Positions 1 to 14,418 of a stretch of 64,000 bases of DNA are shown here, in pieces. Numbering within the stretch: position 1 is the first letter of the stretch; every line of letters starts with the position of its first letter. The translations under genes were made by a program, and so were the position numbers. Under the pieces are notes generated by a model, which was not told where the DNA came from, did no database searches, and was given only the letters and a program-made list of their open reading frames with translations. The DNA comes from Hippasteria phrygiana (lineage: Eukaryota > Echinodermata > Asteroidea > Valvatida > Goniasteridae). Location of the stretch: contig JAZGUH010000484.1 of NCBI GenBank assembly GCA_037893225.1, positions 682,001 to 746,000 on the forward strand. Direction: 5' to 3'.

Positions 1-914
1 TAAGGTGTGTAACGAAACTACGACCATCCGCCACTGCGACCTGTCGGTCACTTTTTACACCCTCGTAAAAAGGGAATAATTTTGTTAAAACTCAGGAGTG
101 CTTACAAACATTCGGCGTTTCCCTTCACGTGTACATAATCACGTGGTGATTATACACAGTTTCCCCCTTCTTTTACGTGTTCTGTGTTTTGAGTCATGTG
201 GTTATACGTAGTTTATACATATTTTAATATTTTTTACGAAATGTAAAAAGAAATGCAATTCAGCCACAGGCTGCAGGGTTTCTTTAAATATGAAATACAC
301 CATTAATAATAATAAATGTCCCAAAGCGCACATGCCCCCACCCCCACCAAAATAATATGTTTTAACTGACGTCGCAAAAAGGCAGCCACGAGCCACTGCG
401 TACACCCTGCACATACAAAATAAAACAGAGTAAAAGAAAGGGAAGCAAAAAACCTCCGTTTTATCTGTGATTTGTGCACGTTTCTATTTTTTATTTCCAA
501 ATTAGCTGGTTGTAGGAAACCCATAACAAGACAAGCAGGCAGTTAGTGGGAAAATACAGGACATGTTTTCTCGTAAAGTAAACTTTGTACCAAAACAATT
601 TTAAGAAAAGCCTGCATCGACATCTAAATATTCTGATGAAATAATGTCCATACGCACATAATTTAAACTAGACCAGATCGGTCACGTTACTGCGAAATAA
701 CATGATTTTCAAACTAGTATAAACTATGTATGTTAAATAAGGAAATCCACCCACTGTAAATTTGTAAACGTATTTGATGACAAATGAGTATACTTGATAC
801 TCTGAAACTTTTTATTTACTCTTTGTGTGTGTCTGAGTTTGTATATGCCGGCAATCGTGGACCTAGGACAAAAGAATTCGAGCGTAAACAAAGGGGTCCA
901 CGTTTGACCTAACG
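1..914. other. Intergenic, no gene seen
   Basis: AT-rich. Short open frames only, none with a recognisable domain or splice context. Confidence 0.5.
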
Positions 915-1254
915 TCCACGGTTGAAAATCGTGTACAAAACCAATGGGAGGCCTTCCGAAAAAGTTAGAGTATAAACAAAAGAGGGACAATAGGAGGTCC
1001 GCGATTGCCGGTGTTTACACACTTGTTTGTGTGTGTGTGTACGCGTAATGTAGGGGTTGTGCGTTTGTATAGCTATTCAGACCGTGGACCTTTAACAAAG
1101 AGGACAATAGGGTCCGCGATTGTGTCAAGGTCCACGATTGAAAATCGTGTACAAAACCATTGGGAGGCCTTCCGAAAAAGTTAGAGTATAAACAAAAGAG
1201 GGACAATAGGAGGTCCGCGATTGCCGGTGTTTACACACTTGTGTGTGTGTGTGG
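915..1254. repeat. Tandem duplication, 216-bp period, with GT run
   Basis: A block starting tccacg at 915 recurs at 1131 almost unchanged for about 120 bases (shared gggaggccttccgaaaaag), each copy ending in a (GT)n run. The second copy runs into a G tract at about 1253-1266. Confidence 0.85.
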
Positions 1255-1266
1255 GGGGGGGGGGGG

Positions 1267-3314
1267 TCCTTTACAAATGGTCGCAACCGTGTAAGTCGTC
1301 GTCGTCGTCGTTGATAGACTCCAATGGTTTCATTGTACGAGAAAACAAACAACCCAAACCAGACTAAACCTACTCCAAGACAACCAACTAAACCACTTCT
1401 CCAATGTTAACCCATCAGCAGATAAAGATTTATCATTATCATGATCAACCCCTACCTATCAATTGACAGTTTTACATTTTTGGGGCGGCAAAGGGCCTAA
1501 AATTGTACATCTTTCATCAAACTGCTTTGGCCGCGCGGTATATGAATAATGATTTGCGTGAGGTGAGTTTCTTTAGGAGCAAAGCACACAAACGCTTTCA
1601 TGCTGTCATGATTTCCACGTGATGACAGCTGACGCACAGATCGGTAGAAACGCGCGAGATGCAGGCCGGGCTCTCGCAATGAGGCGTGCTGTCTTGCAAT
1701 GTTCCTTGGACTTCTTCTTCTGGTACTACCGGTATCGCTCAAAAGGTTCCAACTGGGACATACTTTCCTGTTTAATTTGACCGAACTGTGGGTTGCTTCA
1801 TTTTGCGAATTACTGTTGGTACTGTTTTTGGGCTTTCATTTTGAGAAGGTCGATGAATTTGGAAAATGTGTTCATATACTTGTACGAAAGTGAAGTTTTG
1901 TCATTACGATGCCGACTGTCTTTGCAGAATGTATGAATGGGGGTGAGAAATGTACCATAATTTTGTATTTAAATCGTCATGCCATTATATATGATGTGAA
2001 ACCAGAAAATGCATGAGTAATGTGTAAAGAAAGTGGCTTAGTGGAATATTATTTGGGAAAAGCATCCATTGAAATGTGTTTCCTGTTTTAGTAAAAATCT
2101 TGTATTATACTGCTCACCACGTTGATATTCCGGAGCAGAAATACATTTTATTCCACCAAATAAAGCAAACTGTGAGTTTAATCAATCCCCAGCCATTCAG
2201 ATTAACTGTAAATGCCACTTCTTACTGTGTTGCAAAATAATACTATTTGACATCTTAATAATTATGTTCAGTCGGACTAGGCAACACCAATGTTTGGTTT
2301 GGAGTTATTTCGTGTCTGGCCGTTACCCCACCGCTGTACCCTCGTGACATTGCACCTGCTTAGGAAATAATTTACAGATTAACTCGCGTCGGCATTTCTC
2401 CAAAAAATGAATGGGGGAAAGCTGTCAACCTCTGTTTGAAAATGCCTTCCACTTGTATCGCCCTGTAACCCTAAAATACTCAGAGTACACGCTGGAAATT
2501 GAAGACAAATAAAACTTCTGAAACCAAACACCACTTGTCATTTTTCATGACATATGACGAAGTGAAATTGATTGTCTGTGAGCTAAACCAGACCGTTGAG
2601 TTGTGATAGTGCCACGCAAGCTTTTGTGCTTATAGCAAAATTCATCGAAATCAATGTTACTATCATAAGAAAGAAAAATGCACCAAGTACAAACAAATTG
2701 TTTGCAAACTTACTGACATCATCAATGGCGTATACTTCCAAGAAACGTCATCTTATGGTGGACATTTTCCGCATTTGTTTGTTTGTTTTGTTGTTCGTTG
2801 CTTTCCTTATTTAGATTCATTGCTCGTGATTGCGTCGACAACAACTAGGCCTGCGACACGAATAGCAACAAAATTTCTGCTTTGCCAAAAAAAAATGGAG
2901 GTTGAGGAGTACAGAAGGCTTGAACTTTTGACAATATCCAAACATAGGCCATGTATTCAAGTTTCAAGCACATGTTTAACTAAGTTTATCAGTTCAAAAA
3001 GTCAATTATTAACTCCCAGTCTCCCATCCATGCACCCCAACATTCCCGTTCCCTCCCACCCCACACACCACCCCCCAAAAAAATATTAAAACTTTCTAAA
3101 TTGGGTAGTCTACACTCTCTAACCTACATGTTAACAATGTAAATAGGCCTAAATTGCAAAATCATGCATTTAATATGTCTTTAAAAACTTTCTAATGCAA
3201 TTATTTTTCTCTTTTAAAGTCACAATTCAAAACCGCACAAGGATGGCAACATACATATATCATCGAAATTTGATGACACCAAATTATTTTTCTTACAAAC
3301 ATATATCAAAAAAT
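1267..3314. other. Intergenic, no gene seen
   Basis: Mixed composition. Short open frames on both strands lack codon bias or domains. A short AC-rich run lies near 3040-3080. Confidence 0.45.
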
Positions 3315-3411
3315 GTTGTGTCAGATTAACGCCGTGTGGTATCTATATTGAACGAATGTATACTATAGATATAGCGTGGTTTAATTCAACACGGGAGTTT
3401 TTAAAGTCCGC
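3315..3411. mobile_element. Degenerate palindromic MITE, relative of the one at 11906
   Basis: Shares the order TGTGGTATCTATATTGAA, a short loop, then CGTGGTTTAATTCAACAC with the clean copy at 11906-12014, with many substitutions. Confidence 0.5.
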
Positions 3412-5638
3412 GCTGCGCGTCGACAAGTATCATACACTCAGTTGTTGATCAAGAAAAATGTCAAGCAAGTAAATTTGAATGAATATAATCAGCATGATTT
3501 CCTCTATTGCCAGAATTATACCGGTACCTATTTCCAGTACAAATTTGAACCAACATATCATAGATGCAATCAGACGTTCAATTCGACTCATATAAGGTGT
3601 TAACTTGGTCGTGAGAGCTTTTGACGGATAACGGAAATCACACTTGAGTTTTGAGCCCGGAGCGCTACAACGCTGAAGCCAAACCCTTCATTGGATTGCG
3701 GCTACTTCATCTCGAAAGCCTCAATATTGTGATTAGTTCTCGAACGGGCTTTTTATGGTAAAGATCGTCCAGTTTTCAGTAAGTGTTAGGCAAGATTGTT
3801 TGATACGTTTATGTTGTTTGATTGTTATTGATGGGGATTTGTGGAATTGAACCGAGTAACAAGGTTGGTTCTGATGCTATAGGCTTTTCTTTATTCAATT
3901 TTTTTTTTTGCTTTCTAACGCTGCTCTTTAAGTTGCAAATGGCGGTTTGTCTGTTGGTTTGATTGTTTTTATTTGTCTATCGGTTGAAATGTTTTTGAGT
4001 GTGTACCTTCCTCTGGGTCTGTTTGTTTGTTTGTTTGTTTGTTAGTTTGTTTCGTTGATTATATGCGATTTTTTATGGTTGTATGTTTGTTCGTTTATTC
4101 GCTTCTTGCTTGCTGTGGTTTCTTTATAATGTTCATCACAACAGTGTAGTGTTTTTTTATTTACTCATTTCAGCATTTACAAATATTAAATATTAATAAA
4201 TTATTAAAATTAGCTAACTCCACTGAAAAGTCACATAAATAGCTTCAGACAGGAGAATGGAGGAGGCCATATAGCCCCTTCTATAACTCCGCAGGATCAA
4301 ACAACATTTATACACAAAGATTAAAACATACTTAATAAAGGCCAAAAAATAATATAAATCACGGCAGCATGACAGCTTAGTATGAAGTTCTAGGGACGTA
4401 ACAGAGACAAAACCAGACGACACAGAGAAACAGGAGGTCCCGATGCAAAAATTGCAGAGTCAATGTAGCCGTGGGTGCAGCCATTTAATGACCTTAATGA
4501 CATCTAATACTTTGCAACAAATTTACCAATGTAGGCCAATTCAAAAATTCACCGAGTTTACCGTGGCGAAAAACAACAACCGAGTTTAGGATCTTAATCT
4601 CTAGGTACGGTACCAGGGATGTTCCACATTTGTAAGCAAATTTTGATCAAAAGAGGTAATGTTGTCGAGTGTCTTGCCCTCTCGTCCCACTGTCAGGAGC
4701 TAGCCTTGCATGAAGCATGACTTGACGTACCATTCCTGACACAACCTCTTTGAGAAGGTCCAGCAGGCGCGAGTAGAAATCACGCGACCTGAAAAGCGAT
4801 TCCAACTGTGTCTCTCTCTGTTCGCGTTTCCTGGACACATGCTCTTCACTACATGCAGAGCCAATGGGAGATAGTTAGTGGAGGGTTTAGTATGATGGAG
4901 GTTGAACCGAGCGGTGCAGCGCTATCCCCCACATCTTACCCCTCTCTGTGTCCGGTCGGCACATTAACGAACACACAGCCTCATCATCTATCATAAATTT
5001 CGCCCTGGAATAATACAATGATATCCCTCTTGTTTTCTTTTCATTCGCTATTATGTTCCAGCGTTCCTCGGCAAATATCGAAGTCAGTTTTTTGTTGTAC
5101 ACGGCAAACCCACGTGCACTGCAAACACACTGGGTAATGGGGAAATTGCGTGGCATATGGCGAGCGTTGAGTCGGCGGCCCGCGCCCAGGCAACTAGAGT
5201 CAGCAGAGCAAGTCGCTTTGTGATAATTGACGCCGTTTCATTTCTAGTCAAAAGAAACGGCATGATTGCATTATAGTGCCACGTTTGTTATTGCTGTCGC
5301 GTGTCATTGGGACAGACTTGGGCAACGCGTTCTGGCTAAACATTACTTGTCCACAGTTTATCACTCCCTGTGTGTTGTCTATGGGGGGATGCTCATTGCT
5401 CGCACGATGATGAAACATCATCGCCATGTCGCATCATACGGCCAATATTAGCGGGATTTCAAGCAAAGCGTGCCGGGGATTGGCGCTGTGTGTCCCCCCG
5501 TGAAGTTCCCCGCTGGGAGGAGCTGGGATCCCCGTCTAACACTCTGAAGATTTACGGTATGAGACGATTCGTCGGGGCGTTTATCGGCAATCCAAGGGCT
5601 GCTAGAATTGGGGGGCGGGTACGAGACTCCCATGCGGT
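3412..5638. other. Intergenic, no gene seen
   Basis: Includes a (TTTG)n run at about 4021-4050. The 177-codon frame that runs from 5370 through the poly-G tract to 5903 is not convincing as coding. Confidence 0.4.
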
Positions 5639-5665
5639 GGGGGGGGGGGGGGGGGGGGGGGGGGG
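5639..5665 (+). repeat. Poly-G tract (27 G)
   Basis: Uninterrupted guanine run, length prone to sequencing error. Confidence 0.95.
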
Positions 5666-5901
5666 TGAGTCTGGTAATTCCGACTTCCTTGAATTCTTGC
5701 GAAGGCAAAGCAAACTTATATACATCTTTTTGTTTTCAATCTGGAGGTTTCAGTTCAGCCATAATTTGAATAGTGCCGTCGGACATGACTCACTTTTCGT
5801 TTTTAGTAAGGGAATATCAAAGACAGGGGAGGCAAGCTTTTTATTTCACCTGCCTAGGACAACCAAAAATCGAAATGACTACTCTCTGAATCCAAAAAAG
5901 T

Positions 5902-6052
5902 GAAATTAGGGACTAGACGATTTAAAGTGAAAATCACTCTGTTTTCAGATTGAATACTCTAAAAAAAAAAAAAAAATCAGTCGCCACTCGAGTGAAAATT
6001 CGATCTTTTCGATTGAATGAATTTCACTCTTACACGTCTGGTCCCTAGTTTC
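5902..6052. mobile_element. Small inverted-repeat element (151 bp)
   Basis: Left end gaaattagggactagacg, right end cgtctggtccctagtttc; these are inverted repeats with two mismatches. The interior repeats the word gtgaatttt/agtgaaaat. Probably a MITE. Confidence 0.65.
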
Positions 6053-6129
6053 AGACTTGTGGGAGTGAATTTTTACTCGAATAGAGTGAATTTTCACTCT
6101 TTGGAAATAAGAGAGTACCGGCACCAAGT

Positions 6130-9100
6130 AAAATTTGAGGTATACCGTGTGCTGACTATGCTCCTGTTTGTATCTTGCACGATTTCGCGTTTATCTAGGA
6201 TTTTAAAAAACGTTTCTTTGCACCTAGCCTATACCGTTTCCTGCAATTTTATATTGAACCACTTATTATAAGGGGGAAATAAGGTATCCATTTGCCAGTG
6301 TATGAGAAAGATTAATGTACAATTATGACATGTAGGCCTATACACTTTCAACAAACACTATTACCTGAGATGTCGCTATCGACTCCGTTTCTTCAAGAGA
6401 AATCATTGTACGGGAAAAAGGTAAAACGCAAAACTTGAAAAAAATTCGTTACCGTGCTTATAACATTTGATAACAGCATGATTCAAATGTGTGCACGCAT
6501 ATAACCTTACTGGGAAATTTAGGCGGGCTTTTGACAACCACCCACTTTAAAAGAAGACCACGGTATCTCATGCATCAATCGCATCTTGGAGTTGGAGTCC
6601 CGTGTCTTGCCTGAACTAGCCTGACAACCCTCGTAAATTCTAAGGGTCTGTAGACTCTGTACTCGACTCCAAACACCCTCCCAACGACCTGATCTTAGGG
6701 TGAAGTGTTCAGTAAATGCGTGCCTCAACACCGAACCCTTGACTGGGCTCTTGAGGTGATAAGTGGGAGCGTCCTCCAGAAAGATAAAAGGATTAAGTCA
6801 CACAGCCCCGCCCGTCCACACGCGCCACCTCTCTCCCAGGGCTTCTGTTTGGCTCCCCCTGGTATACGATCAAGGGCGTAATTGACAAGTGTTTGTTTTG
6901 GAAGGCGGTTCAGTGGGGTTGATTATCATGCACATGAAGACAGAGTTTGCAAGGCGTGTGAATCGACCCTATACGAACAGTAGCGGGTTAGGGAAAGTGT
7001 TGGCAAAACATGTAGTCTAAACATGTTACACAGGCATCCAAAATTCATGCCCATATGTGTTCTGGCTTGACAACGCAACATGGAATTATGTATTTATAAC
7101 AAAATGTGTTCTCAAAACCAAATCAGCATTTATGTTGTTGATCACATGAATCATATTTAGTCGATGGTTTGTCTTACAAAACCATCTCAAAATGCTTAAT
7201 GTTTTCATTCTGTTGAAACCTGAGCGAATATTTTATCTTTGTTCTAATCAACCATTTCTATTCTCAATTTTTAATATAATTATTTTAATGAAATGCTTGA
7301 AATCACAATGTCCATTTCACAGTAGATTTAATTTGAATTTTTGCGGTTTGTGACGGCAAGCGGCCTTCGACTTGGGAAATTCACGACCGCGGGACAAGGG
7401 TTAAGGTGTGTTTATTTTTCTCGCAATTCGTCCCTTAAGTGGTTTGTTGCTTGTATGTTGTCAGGCTTTTCCAGCAACAGCACCATTTGATCGTAAAATC
7501 ATTCACCGCAAGGACTACCGGACTAAGGGCATCTGCTCCCGGGGATTTTGGGACGAGTTTACGGCGGCAGTGGCTGGCCGTGCTCCGCTAGAAATGACAA
7601 GGGTCAAGGGAATCTCGGACGGTTAGATCGTCACTTTCTCAAACTCACATAGAAATGAATCTAATTGTATATCATTTTCATAATCTGCTCATTAGCTGTG
7701 CGGGGATTAGTGGGCAAGACCCATCCGTCATGTATCTGTTGCGTTTTAGGGCGAAGCTTTTTTGGCGATTGACATCCGGAATTGGAGGGTATTTACCTTC
7801 GTCGCCAGACCACGAATACCGGAGAAAAGTTGCTAAATTGCGGCCCGTCGAGCCTTTGTTGAATGGCCACTGCCTTGTGACGATGGCCCAGCGAGTTTAT
7901 GATGCATGCGCTGTGAGTAGTGCCCCCGGCACTACACCCATCTGTCGGTGTAAACCAGGGCCGTCGCTCGCTACTTCACCGCGCGCGCGCGCGTGGAAAA
8001 TGTTTTCATGTCGCTGGAACTCGGAGCACACACCTTCAAAATATCAGTAGATTTGTTTGTGGAAATAAAGGTTTACTATGACATAATGCATTATGATAGA
8101 CACTATCCGATTGTGCGTAAATATTATTACTTTTAATTATCACGAGAAAACATGCAATTCAAAAACAGATAAATAAATCAACAGCACAGAACCCAACTTG
8201 TCTGAACTTACGTTTTGAAATATTTTATTCGCGATTTGATCTTGAATTTCTCTACTCAGTGCCTCTATCAAGCATACAATGTTTCGTCGGTCAGCAATAG
8301 TCTCATTAACATGCCTAAATTATTCCCCTTATCTGATCAAGGTGCCCACCTGTTTCAAAAAAATAACCCGCAACTCTCACATGAGTCCTAAGCGCCTGAG
8401 CATGTGGTCTTTACGTATAAAACGTACCATGGGGATGGATATATTTTAGCCCTGAAAACATAATTACGATCCTTTCTGAAAACGATAGCAAGTGGTAATT
8501 GGTTGACCAACGCGCATATGTCGCGTAGACATTGTGGTAATTAGGGTCATTTGGTTTACGTAACAATCTCATGGGATGATGTTTGCACCATAACGACTCG
8601 AAGACACGCGACCGCTTCGCGTGCCAATCACAAATTGTGTCTCATTAACAGAGGAGAATTATTTCGCTGGCGAAATCCAAAATCTTTGTTCTTCAGTGAC
8701 TAAGTATATTTATCAATGAACGGAATTAAGGTTTTAATGAGCTGGACACGAGAGGCTGATTAGGCGGAAATCTGAAATAATTTACAGGTAGCCTACTTGT
8801 GACTGCATACAGATACTTGTCATACGCACGCCAGACATTCTTTTGAGGACTGTGAAACGTGTGAACAATAAAGCTACCAGGAAATGTCTAAACTGAAGTG
8901 AACTTATTCAAAATCTGTGAAGGCATAAACTCAAGATTATGTTTGTACAAAGAAGCAACATTTGTTTGCAAATCACGTAACTTATTCAATCTTTTTAAAC
9001 ACGCAACTTCTATAAATTATAGGCCTACGGAGACCAATTTCTTTCACATATATACGTATTATATAATGATTCACTCATGTTCGTTTTTGTATCCTCATTT

Positions 9101-11905
9101 CTAATGCCATTATCAGTATAAAGATATTTTGTTTTATTAATTTTTTCTAGTACGAATTTTTAATTCTAACACCGTTGCCAACCGGCAGTTGCCATACAGC
9201 TGATGGTGTAAGCGGTCACATACCGACACCGCCCCACAACGCGTGCGGGACCAATGCCGTGCCGTAAGATGACGGCTTCCTTTGATCACAGCAGGCACAA
9301 TCCCAAGACAAAACATCAAGATTGATCCAGTTTCTCACACCGTTCTTTTCTTTAAAGGGATGTTCACACCATTCCATTACAAATGGCTTGTTTCTACTTT
9401 ATGAATGTGCACCCGCAAGAGGGAACAGGCCTACTACGGGGCGTCGCCAAATGACGTCACGCATACGTAAAGTGTCCGAACATCCCGGTTGTATCATTTT
9501 AGGAGAGATTTACTGGGCAGCATTTTCATTGATGTTTCTGAAGGTTTCTTAAATTACAATTGTATGCCAATGGGCCGTGGACATTGTTAAACACATAAAT
9601 AAACCAATAAATTGAGCAAAATAACGTTTAAGCGCTACCAAGAGTCTTCGAAGCATGTATATAGACTGGGACATCCCCTGTGTCCAATAATAAATTGGAA
9701 CACGAGAGAGGACCTTTAAGCGCGCATCGTGTGATGCATCCGTCAGCACGTAATATGTTACTCCGGAGTTTAATTTCCCCGCGGTAGTTACTAGGGAATT
9801 CTCCCCCTTCCTACAATTATCAAGGCGGCAGTTTCAAAGGAAAATCATGCCCTTGCTCTACACCTTTCATGCAAAGTTCCGAAAAGGAAATTAATTACAT
9901 CTTAATGAAATTGCATTACCGATCAAGACTTGGCATTATTTCATTAGTTTTGGAGTAAAGGTATTTTGAAGGCTCGTCTGACATCTGTTCGTGAAAATTC
10001 ACACGAAACCATTTAGATCGATTTAATTGGGAAGTGGTGGTAAACTTTAAAAAAACAAAAAAAAAACCATGTTTTGTCGTGCACAAAATTGTGTTCCGGA
10101 ACGGCGTTGGCAAACAGCATTTCGCACTTTTCTCTGTGTATTACACATGAAAATTTGAAACACATTGGGGATTGTGTAGTTCGTATCTCCGAGGTCCAAT
10201 AGTTGGTCAAATGGTTTTATGCTGAAAACAAACAAAAATAAAGCTTCCAAGGGAACAATTTGCGTTCCTGGACAATTCCTAGATCTTCTGTCCCATGCTG
10301 ATTGACTCCAGAGGAGAGAGGACAGCGAGACAGGCAAGATATCCCCAGGCGAATCGCGTTCGTCAATGATAAAACAGTAGTCCCGAACGACGCGCACGCA
10401 GCAATATTTGGGCCCCGACCTCTTGATCGGTAAAGCGGCCTGGTGCAGCCAGCCGCTCTCCCTATGATTTCTCCCCTCTTCGTTGATACTCGTGGCTCGC
10501 TGCAGGCAAAACAGACCAGCTGTTCCGCTTTTTATACCGCCTTTGCTATCCTTTAAGCCACGTCTTCGACGAGGAATCAGGTCTGTTCTCTCGTCTCGCG
10601 CAGCCGGCCGACAAGGGGTCTCACAAGCCAGGCGCACGCCGTGCTCCCCCGGCAGTCCATCACTTCAAAGCTGCGGTAAAGTCCGCGAGATCATGACTGA
10701 AGATCTGTAGGAAACACGCCCGATTTACTCCGCTCTTCAACCGCGGACGCAACTGAAAAAAGCATATGACTGGCGGAGACGGATTGGTTGTACGGATGTG
10801 TGGATTGCAAACGACCGTGATAGCATGAGAAACTTCATACTTCATCCGGCTAAGGAAGCGGGGAACAGGGCGATGTGGGGAGGGTGGAAGCAGAGAGGAT
10901 GGACAGAGGCATAAGAGTGCTCTGATGAGCAAGGTCACTCAAACAAAGATGCAACAGTAAATAATAGAATATTTCAACTGATAAAAAAATTGGAAAGACA
11001 TACTGCTATCGGTTAAACTTTCCACATACACTTCGGAGGTTTTAATAACTAACTCGTGATGTTAAAAATTACTTCAGCCATGCTCTCTTTTTTTGTGGTA
11101 AAAAACACACACAAATATGGCTTTATTGGTTTGCTTTATTCCTCTCTTCGGGTATAGGTAAAGGAAGACATAAATAGGAACTAAAGTTGCAATTTTACAA
11201 ATTACAAATCCAATACATGTACATGTTTATTTTTCTTTTGGTATATAAAAATGGTTGAGGCTGATTTTGATTCCTTTTCTGGATCACGTTTACGAGCAGA
11301 GGGCGCATTTAGATTTGTTGCAACCCTTTCAACTTTACACAAATGACTTTTAAATAGTTCCGGTCGTTCTTTTCTACAGTCATAAGTTGTGATTAAATAA
11401 TCATTATCCGCCCTCTTTAACAAAAACGCTCCGCCCAGTGCCCCGCCAAAAATACCCCACCAAAACTTCCTCTCCCCTCGAAAAAGGGGGATACATGCCT
11501 GCAATACACATACAGGGTCACAATTACATGTCCCATCAGATTACTATGTCATCATAAGTAAGCAAGAAGTGGTAAAATCCAGACATGTTCATCTGATATG
11601 CATCGCATACGTACACACACAAAATAATTCTAGCAGTTACCCATATATCATGTCTATTTCCATACAACAAACTCACTAAAGAATTATTTTCAGATTTGAT
11701 AAATGTCTGTCCCTCCGTCTGTCCCTCTGTCTGGGTACAACTCTGCCAGTGTTGCTTCTAGGCGAGGCCGTTACTCAACCCAAGTTCCAGGCCGCGTCGC
11801 TAAGAGGGGTCCGGAGGGGCTAGGCCCCCTCTGGCAGTCAATCGCCCCCCCCCCCCCGCCCCCCCCCCTCCCATTGGCAAAAACCAAAAGCATGACAATT
11901 ACAAA
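6130..11905. other. Intergenic, no gene or mobile element seen
   Basis: Few repeats apart from a GC dinucleotide run at 7981-7992. A 196-codon minus frame at 10047-10637 has no recognisable domain. Several short blocks rich in TAATTA-like words (8500-8780, 9885-9960) could be regulatory, but I have no direct evidence. Confidence 0.4.
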
Positions 11906-12014
11906 CACTGCAAAAACTGTGGTGTAAAATAACACCATGTGGTGTTTATATTGAAGCATTCGCACAATATAAACACCACATGGTGTTAATTTAACACCAC
12001 AAGTTCTGCAGTGG
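11906..12014. mobile_element. Palindromic MITE with CACTGCA ends (109 bp)
   Basis: Almost fully self-complementary: cactgcaaaaactgtggtgt at the left, acaccacaagttctgcagtg at the right, and an inner pair aacaccatgtggtgtttata / tataaacaccacatggtgtt around a short loop. Confidence 0.85.
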
Positions 12015-12045
12015 AGGCCTATAGTTTTATTTTTCTTGTGATGTG

Positions 12046-12067
12046 CCCCCCCCCCCCCCCCCCCCCC
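12046..12067 (+). repeat. Poly-C tract (22 C)
   Basis: Uninterrupted cytosine run just after the MITE at 11906. Confidence 0.95.
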
Positions 12068-14310
12068 AAGATGGCACTGTGGCCCCTCCTGATGCCCGGA
12101 GATGGCGACGGGCCTGACATTCTTTTTGCCAGTGTAAGTTTTGAATCAAAACAGGAAAACCAGTAATTACATGCTTACCCCCTCAAAAAAACAACAACAA
12201 AAAAACAACCAAACACCAAACCCGACCAAACCAAACCAAACCAAACCAAACTATTCTAATACTGGTTCAAACCTACCGATTTAAATACGCCAGTGTGTTT
12301 TTTAATCCAAACTAATCAACAGGATGCGTTTCTGCCATCATATTGACATTTTTTTTAAACGAAAACCCTCCAATTTCCCCCACTGAGTGCGAAATATATC
12401 CAAAATATATCAAAATCACATACTTCGTTCGACATTGAATGGGAAATCATTTTTCATAACTCGGCCCAGGTGCGATTAGCTCCCATTTGGGAATAGCCTG
12501 GCATGGGGTGGGTACAACGCATGCACTGCACCGCCGGGTCCGGGCCGAATGCACTGACTCAGATATCTGGAAAGTTCCTGGGGGTTCTTAATTGGAAACA
12601 TTCATCGGATGAGGGGTCGTCGACTTTTAATGACATGATTAGACTGGTTTTCGAAAATGATAAGTTCTTTTAGTCCTTTTCTTTCTGTTGTGACGTGTGG
12701 CCAAGTTTATTCCGTTCATCCTTAGTAAGCGTTTTGCTCACATTTTCACCCAGACATGAAACAGTAATCATCAGAATAGAACTGGGTGGGAATGTCGCAG
12801 AAAAACAAAATGATCATAGAGCTTTGCTGCTAAAGAATAAAGTTCTGACGCGTTTGATGCTGGCTCAGCAACGGTTCTTCCATATAGCGCCCTCCACGCC
12901 CATGCTGTAATTTGCTAAGAAGCCTTGAATTATGAAACGTGTGGCATGTTTTTTCGTCTCCTAGTCACTCAAAAAACTGCTCTATAAGTCCAAAATTATC
13001 CTGGTGAGTCCATGAAATGAGTAGGGAACGGAAAGAGTTCTAAACCAAGATTGAATTTCTGCCGAGATTAATTTTTATTGGCGAAATTTATGCACGTCGG
13101 TTCCTGGACGGTAATTTCCTCTTGATTAGAAGAACGGCGGGGATGGGCGGGAATCCTCAACTGGCTGTAAAACAATAATAACAATGAGACTGGAGTACTT
13201 CCGTTCCTATGCAACTAATCCCGGGTATTATTCGGGTTTCGGAAATCACGGATTGAAGCCCACGAATCTTGCTGATGTTTGGGGTGTGGCGACTGTTATT
13301 AAAACTGGGGGACGAGTGTAAACCCCGTCATTAATCCGTTTGACACCGTAAAAGTCGCCGAAGCGAGATTAGCAGCGAAATGAGTTGTAATATGCTGGGA
13401 GGCACTTGTAGGGGAGAGAAACAGGAACATTGAGCAGATGAACGAGAAATATAAAATTCCTGTCTTTTTGTATGACGGCTTTTACCCGCAAAAGCAACTT
13501 GATCTGATGTACGGGAAACGCGCGATTCGGTGTTGGGCGAGAGGAGGCAGCCTCGTCAGGAAACGGATTCAATTTCCCCCAAGGCTGAAGTGTCTCGGCC
13601 TGGGGATTTCACGCGGGCCCACCCGGTCCGCCATGCAGGAAATCACGAGGGGACAGTCTACCGTGTCGAGGGCTCTTGTGCTCGGGGGCTAGAGGTTCGA
13701 TGGGACCGCCGGTAAAGCAACTCGCGATACCTCAATTAAACCGTTCCGGGGAATCACGTTGTCCGAATCTACGATGTCCGTATAGCCTCCCCCACCTCTT
13801 GATGGCAATTCGCAAGCAAGCGGAACGATAAAATCGCTGGAAAAACACTCTCGTCGGTCGGTCCTGCCCACTTCAACCAGCTCGGTATTTTCTTTTCTCT
13901 TTCTCTCCGTCTCCTTCCAACAACAACCCAACATTTGCGGTTCCAAAATTGTCCACGGTTCTTGAAAGTTGTGCATGTGTGAAGAAGTTTTTATAACCAA
14001 GGGAATTATGCCGAGTGTTTAAATTGCCATTTTGAGGTGGAAGAAAAACTTGAATTTCGCACGTCCCAAGCCTTCTCAGATGGTCGAAATCTAAAAGGAA
14101 AAAAAGGGTGCATGGCGAGCAAAATCCATCAGCTCGCTTGATTGAGGAATGCATTTATTCACTGTTCATTTAAAAGATGGTACAGAATAAAAAGAGGTAA
14201 GAATGGCCATGGCATCAATCACCACCCAGTAAGGGATATATTCTGTCCAAATACTTTGGACAATTGTTTTAAATGAACAATTAATCCATTGCAAATGGTG
14301 TAAAGTCAAA
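12068..14310. other. Intergenic, no gene seen
   Basis: A CCAAA-type run lies at 12225-12250. Moderately GC-rich between 13100 and 13900, with overlapping short frames on both strands and no domain. Confidence 0.4.
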
Positions 14311-14418
14311 TTTCATTCACAAAAATAAACCTTTTCAACATCGTTTTCGTCTTTAAAACGTAAATTTCACTCACAAAAATAAACCTTTTCAACATCGTTT
14401 TCGTCTTTAAAACGTAAA
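14311..14418. repeat. Tandem duplication, 54-bp unit x2
   Basis: tttcattcac and tttcactcac start two near-identical 54-base units containing aacatcgttttcgtctttaa. Confidence 0.9.

Noticed and set aside
5370..5903. 177-codon plus-strand frame
   Set aside because: Runs through a 27-G tract that gives poly-Gly, and shows no recognisable domain.
10047..10637. 196-codon minus-strand open frame
   Set aside because: No domain, no codon bias, mixed composition and no splice or conserved context. Treated as chance.
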